This document shows positions 53,756-57,190 of a stretch of 57,190 nt of DNA, piece by piece. This DNA comes from Bodo saltans (Eukaryota > Euglenozoa > Kinetoplastea > Eubodonida > Bodonidae): the NCBI GenBank assembly GCA_001460835.1, contig CYKH01000275.1, forward strand, positions 1-57,190. Reading direction: 5' to 3'. The translations under genes were made by a program, and so were the position numbers. Numbering within the stretch: the first letter of the stretch is position 1; each line of letters begins with the position of its first letter. Below the pieces are notes generated by a model. It saw nothing but the letters and a program-made list of their open reading frames with translations, made no database searches and was not told the DNA's origin.

Positions 53756-54706
53756 ATGACTCAATTTGCAACTGTGCTTTTGGCTGCAATTATTGCCTGC
53801 ACAACACTTGTGGCGTCGGTATCTGCCTCTCGGCGTGATCTACCCTCTTGCTTCAGCAACACAGACGCGTATATTTTCAAATCCTTGGTTGTCGCTACGC
53901 AGCCTCTCACGTCAACATTAATCCAGCGATATCAAGGACGTCAGCTCACCATTATGTGTATGTCGTTTGTCGAGTATGGCCCGTCCTGCGGCACTAGCAG
54001 CGTTCCGCAGTTGTGCTCTCGCTTGGTATCCGACGCATCTGCTGCATTTACATGCGAAACTCTGAGCCAATACGTAACTGACCCAAGCGCCGAAGTAGTT
54101 CGTGGTTCCCGTGATGGGCCAGAGATGATCTGGTTGGTGAAATGGGATGGCACGTCGAAGGCTGTCAGTTGCTACCCTCGTCAGGTTGACATTCGAATGC
54201 TCGCGTTCATTGAGAATGGAGTGGAGTCTAGCAAAACAGTCTGGGCATTCTTGCTCATTCTCGCCATCCTCAGTGTTCTGCTCATTCTCGTGGCCTTTTT
54301 CTCGTACTTGCGAACGCGGTACTACCAAATCGATGCCTCTGGGGCTACCACGATCGCTGGTCCAAAAGCTGTTTTCCGTGGTCCTCAAATGTCGGTCAAC
54401 GCTCCTACCGCCCAGTTCAAAGATATTACGACTGTCTACCTCCCTGTGCGTGATAGCGCTGCGCTGAACGATATGACTACGGCCAAGATTGGGCAACTGC
54501 TGTCAGATCCCAATACACCGCGTGGCCGCAGAGATGCTATTTATTTGGATGAAGAATTTGGACCTGATGGAACACAACTATCTCGCGGCCCGGGAGGATC
54601 AAGCATCCGCCGAAAAAAAAAACTCGCGGCCCGGGAGGATCAAGCATCCGCCGCCGCAAAGCATCGCCGCCTGCTCCTGGTGATGGCATTCACGATCCAG
54701 TCTTAG
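53756..54706 (+). CDS. Type I membrane protein, C-terminus truncated by a 41-bp duplication
   Basis: The ORF has 316 codons from ATG 53756. Residues 1-27 are a signal peptide (MTQFATVLLAAIIACTTLVA). The ectodomain (about 28-158) has about seven Cys and no recognised fold. One membrane helix lies at about 160-183 (AFLLILAILSVLLILVAFF), and a cytoplasmic tail follows. The last 41 or so residues, after SRGPGGSSIRR, are translated out of frame because of a duplicated 31-base unit with an A10 linker (54582-54653). Removing 41 bases restores a frame that runs on through ATG 54715 to 55983, so the true product is probably this receptor-like protein fused to the Gly-rich ORF. The function is unknown. 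Confidence 0.75.
   Translation: MTQFATVLLAAIIACTTLVASVSASRRDLPSCFSNTDAYIFKSLVVATQPLTSTLIQRYQGRQLTIMCMSFVEYGPSCGTSSVPQLCSRLVSDASAAFTCETLSQYVTDPSAEVVRGSRDGPEMIWLVKWDGTSKAVSCYPRQVDIRMLAFIENGVESSKTVWAFLLILAILSVLLILVAFFSYLRTRYYQIDASGATTIAGPKAVFRGPQMSVNAPTAQFKDITTVYLPVRDSAALNDMTTAKIGQLLSDPNTPRGRRDAIYLDEEFGPDGTQLSRGPGGSSIRRKKKLAAREDQASAAAKHRRLLLVMAFTIQS
54582..54653 (+). repeat. 31-bp direct repeat separated by A10, breaking a reading frame
   Basis: Copy 1 is 54582-54612 and copy 2 is 54623-54653, identical, beginning CTCGCGGCCCGGGAGG. Ten A (54613-54622) lie between them. The repeat period is 41 bases, which is not a multiple of three. Confidence 0.95.
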
Positions 54707-54714
54707 CGCAGAAG

Positions 54715-55983
54715 ATGAGCGAAGGTCGCCAAATGCGGAGTAGGCTGCGACGTATCGGTGGTGGCCGTCGCGGCGGTGGCGGCGATGACGACGATGAAAT
54801 CGATGATGAAGACTTTTTCCAGAGCCGCAATCGCGGAGTTGATGGAGGTGACTACGATGATTTCGAAGATGAATTCGATGGACACCCATCGTCTGGCGGT
54901 GGTCGCCGCCGTGGGATGCCCGGAAGTGCCAATCGGCGAGGTGGAAGCCAACAAAAGCCACGTCATGGTGTTCTGTTCCCCACGCAGCCCAACTTCACCA
55001 TTGGCGGAGACGAGGGCAACGATGGCCTTATGCGCCAGCAGTATGGAGGGAACTCCACTCGTGGCTTAGATTTTAATGATGATGATTTTGACCCAGAGAA
55101 GCCAGAAATGCGTGCTCCCAAAGGCAGCGTTAACGCCAGTCAGCACACCATCCGATACGTTCCTCAATGGATGCAAGGTTCGTTTGGTCGTGGAGGCGTT
55201 ATTCCAGAGACCGGCGACGGACCTGAAAGCCAAAGTGAGGGGTACGATGGAGGACAGCCGCGTTCCATTCACTTGGATTCATACAACGGTGCCCCGGGGA
55301 CTGCTTCGAAACGGTTTTATGAACCTGTCCCTGATCAAGAAAACGATCCCAACTCAACTCAGTTCCGCATTGGTATGAGGAATTCCACCCCCAACGGGAA
55401 CAAGTCTCAGTACCCCAACGGAATGGACTCTGGCCCTCGATCCGCGTTGAAGCGCCGTGGAGGAAACGGCGGTGTCGGTGGTGGTGGTAATGGATTCGGC
55501 GGCGATGCCGACGATTTGTTGCGCAGAGGTGTGTCGTTTGATGGAGACTACGTCGGCCAAGACCGCGGTGGAGGTGGTGGTGGTGCCGGTGGTCGTTCCT
55601 TCGGCGGGTTAGGAGGAGGAGGAGGTCAAAACGGAGCCCGGCAGGGAGGCAACAACCAACAAGACAACTTTTCGAGGAATAAGGCCAAAATTCACAACCG
55701 AGCAATGCAACTAGATCCCTCTGCATCTCAAGAACTTGGTAAAGGGCGTGGAGCAGTTGGTGGAAACGATGGCTCTGCAATGAGCAACGGCGGAGAGCGA
55801 ATGGCAGTAATTGGCGTTGATGAGCGCGGAAACCCAATCTACGGCCCCACCCGCCAAAGTAATGGAGCCCAGTCAGTTGATGCTAACGCTGCAGCTTCTT
55901 ACGAGTGCGAAGATTGTCATGAACGTGTTCATCCCGGCTCTCATCCAGTGTTCTGTGAGGCTACTGGACTTCGTCACTTCTAG
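54715..55983 (+). CDS. Gly/Asp/Arg-rich low-complexity protein, probably the cytoplasmic tail of the upstream membrane protein
   Basis: This is a 422-codon ORF. The start is acidic and Gly/Arg-rich (GGGRRGGGGDDDDEIDDED), followed by Gly-, Asn- and Pro-rich disordered sequence. The C-terminus has a Cys pair arrangement (YECEDCHERVHPGSHPVFCE) that may bind zinc. It starts only eight bases after the upstream stop and has no splice acceptor of its own. When one copy of the 54582-54653 repeat is removed, the upstream frame continues into it. I therefore read it as the C-terminal half of one gene spanning 53756-55983. A separate gene is less likely. The function is unknown; Gly-rich tails of this sort often mediate weak protein or RNA contacts. 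Confidence 0.65.
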   Translation: MSEGRQMRSRLRRIGGGRRGGGGDDDDEIDDEDFFQSRNRGVDGGDYDDFEDEFDGHPSSGGGRRRGMPGSANRRGGSQQKPRHGVLFPTQPNFTIGGDEGNDGLMRQQYGGNSTRGLDFNDDDFDPEKPEMRAPKGSVNASQHTIRYVPQWMQGSFGRGGVIPETGDGPESQSEGYDGGQPRSIHLDSYNGAPGTASKRFYEPVPDQENDPNSTQFRIGMRNSTPNGNKSQYPNGMDSGPRSALKRRGGNGGVGGGGNGFGGDADDLLRRGVSFDGDYVGQDRGGGGGGAGGRSFGGLGGGGGQNGARQGGNNQQDNFSRNKAKIHNRAMQLDPSASQELGKGRGAVGGNDGSAMSNGGERMAVIGVDERGNPIYGPTRQSNGAQSVDANAAASYECEDCHERVHPGSHPVFCEATGLRHF

Positions 55984-56160
55984 AATATGTTGCCCAGTCT
56001 CAAGCGTAGAACCACAGTTGATTATCGTCAACAATTTTTCTTTTATTTTCTTTTCAAATAGAGCTGTGCGGCGGCCAAGTGCCTTTAGATCCAAAGAATA
56101 AACACTCTTCCACGGACGTTTTCAATTGAAACGTAATGCGGCATAAATATTCGTTCGAGG

Positions 56161-56200
56161 TTGTTTGTTTTGTTTGTTGTTGTTTTTTTTTCACTGCTAG
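56161..56200 (+). promoter_or_regulatory. Predicted trans-splice acceptor for the last gene
   Basis: A T/G-rich tract with a T9 run ends in CACTGCTAG at 56200, 13 bases before ATG 56213. It is among the best acceptors in the window. Confidence 0.6.
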
Positions 56201-56212
56201 TGAACGTTGAAC

Positions 56213-56590
56213 ATGCCGAGCGAGGCACAATATTATTGGGAGATTCTTTTCGACTTGCTCGAAAGTTGGAAGCCGCGTCCCCGTGAGTTTTTTGAAACTG
56301 TTGAAGAGCGCCAGAGAAAACTCACCGTAAGAATTCCTAAGGCCTTGAAGCAATATCGGAATGAGGTTGACGCTATGGCTGAAGTTTCTTCAACTGATCG
56401 AAGACAAAAAGCATCTGCTCAAGCGCGCGGCGTGTTAGGCGAAGCCATCGTATCTCGGCTGCTTTCGTCGCAAAGAGAACTGCTTAGAATCCAAGACCTA
56501 GAGTCGAACAAACACATTAAGTTGGCGAAGGAAAAGTTGGAAGTTGTTGTTGAAGAATGCTTCCCACTGCTCAGTCTACTTCAGCAGTAA
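56213..56590 (+). CDS. Hypothetical helical protein, N-terminal part of a possibly broken gene
   Basis: A 125-codon ORF starts 13 bases after a strong acceptor. The product is a helical, Lys/Glu/Leu-rich chain (YYWEILFDLLESWKPRPREF, then long amphipathic helices) with no recognised domain. It stops at TAA 56588-56590. The next coding-looking sequence starts eight bases later in another frame and then returns to this frame from about 56670 to 57001. I infer that this is the front part of one longer protein, broken by two indels or by assembly error. Alternatively it is a short complete gene. Confidence 0.55.
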   Translation: MPSEAQYYWEILFDLLESWKPRPREFFETVEERQRKLTVRIPKALKQYRNEVDAMAEVSSTDRRQKASAQARGVLGEAIVSRLLSSQRELLRIQDLESNKHIKLAKEKLEVVVEECFPLLSLLQQ

Positions 56591-56680
56591 GACCACAATG
56601 AAAGATCCGACGATGGACGTCACCAAAGTAATGCAGAAGGCGTTCAGTGTGCTTCGTCCTCAGATCCGATTCTCCCCGCG

Positions 56681-57001
56681 ATGCGTGGAAACCTACACCT
56701 GCGGATCCTTGAGCTGCATGACGTCTTGACGTTGCTACGTGGCCTCGAGGACTCTGATGATAACAACGGTAATGAAGTATCGCTGCGAAACATTATTCAT
56801 TGCGTCGAACGTTTTGTTGGATTTGCCGATAACATCGGCGCGAAATGCGGTGTTCTTGTGTGTCCACCAGCTGTGGGGGGTCACCAGGCCGAGTTCGCGG
56901 CTAACGACGTCAGCGTCGTGAGCGACGACATCTCAAAAAAAAGCGCTGCTATCGCAGCGACTTCAACTTTAGATGACCAGGGATACTGCACAGTAATGTA
57001 A
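56681..57001 (+). CDS. Hypothetical helical protein or C-terminal part of the preceding gene, ending in a CaaX-like sequence
   Basis: A 106-codon ORF lies in the same frame as 56213-56590. The product has helices (LHLRILELHDVLTLLRG; IIHCVERFVGFADNIG), a Ser/Ala/Asp-rich linker and the last four residues Cys-Thr-Val-Met, which fit a CaaX box and could be farnesylated. A weak acceptor (CTTCGTCCTCAG, 56660) lies 20 bases before ATG 56681, so it could be an independent gene. The better reading in the stretch before it is a third-frame segment from ATG 56598 (MKDPTMDVTKVMQKAFSVL), which suggests a frame-shifted continuation of 56213-56590. The rest of the window (57002-57190) shows no gene. Confidence 0.5.
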   Translation: MRGNLHLRILELHDVLTLLRGLEDSDDNNGNEVSLRNIIHCVERFVGFADNIGAKCGVLVCPPAVGGHQAEFAANDVSVVSDDISKKSAAIAATSTLDDQGYCTVM

Positions 57002-57190
57002 ACAGTGCCTTGTGCGCTTACATTTTGACGTACTTACACAATTCGTTGAATTTGCACTTTTTGTTTGCGTCGCCGTGTGCTACTGCGACTCCCGCACATT
57101 TATCTCGTTGTATTTCTCTCTTGCGTTAAGGCTTTGTCACCTCAATGACAGGGAAATTAGTCTCAAAACCCTTCACCGTAGACGTGAAGG

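Overview
The window looks like nuclear DNA of a kinetoplastid flagellate, most likely a free-living bodonid such as Bodo saltans. This is inferred from gene organisation and gene content; no species marker is present. Every convincing gene lies on the + strand. All have uninterrupted reading frames without conventional introns. Most are preceded, 5-120 bases before the ATG, by a pyrimidine tract and an AG. That is the layout of a polycistronic unit processed by spliced-leader trans-splicing and polyadenylation. Several genes are of flagellate or kinetoplastid type: a NEK kinase, a tubulin glutamylase-type TTLL, IQ and LRR coiled-coil proteins, small CCCH proteins with PPxY motifs, and a two-RRM protein. 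No promoter, tRNA, rRNA, CRISPR or transposon was recognised.

Layout. 1-2442 is an unidentified coiled-coil protein that appears cut by the window edge. 2556-11245 is a giant mucin/EGF/IPT multi-pass surface protein whose signal peptide sits in another frame across a T12 run. 11696-13514 is a RecQ helicase interrupted by 300 N. 13632-25888 holds cytoskeletal and flagellar-type genes: TTLL, a twin CX9C protein, an IQ coiled-coil protein, an unknown, a NEK kinase, an unknown and an LRR-IQ protein. 26412-30218 is a P4-ATPase with a perfect internal duplication. 30392-39328 is housekeeping: a REI1-like ribosome factor, a carrier-like mitochondrial protein, the B12 trafficking protein MMADHC, an RMND1/DUF155 protein, a CDKAL1-type tRNA methylthiotransferase, a secreted SET protein and an LSD1-type zinc finger. 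39867-46499 is RME-8/DNAJC13. 46828-47547 is a methyltransferase. 47810-52556 is a cluster of three RNA-binding proteins (two CCCH paralogues and one two-RRM protein) separated by unusually long non-coding spacers. 53756-55983 is a membrane protein split by a 41-base duplication. 56213-57001 is a small gene in broken frames.

Two signals stand out. First, there are three perfect tandem duplications (17, 41 and 153 bases). Removing one copy of the first two would join neighbouring open frames. Together with the T-run frame break and the broken 3' end they suggest either assembly or haplotype errors or real recent microduplication. Second, the RNA-binding cluster carries a C-terminal [YF]R-x-[DEN]-PY motif in all three proteins. 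The RRM copy, YRHNPY, matches the motif reported for partners of the trypanosome post-transcriptional activator MKT1. That suggests a linked module of mRNA regulators with long, possibly self-regulated UTRs.
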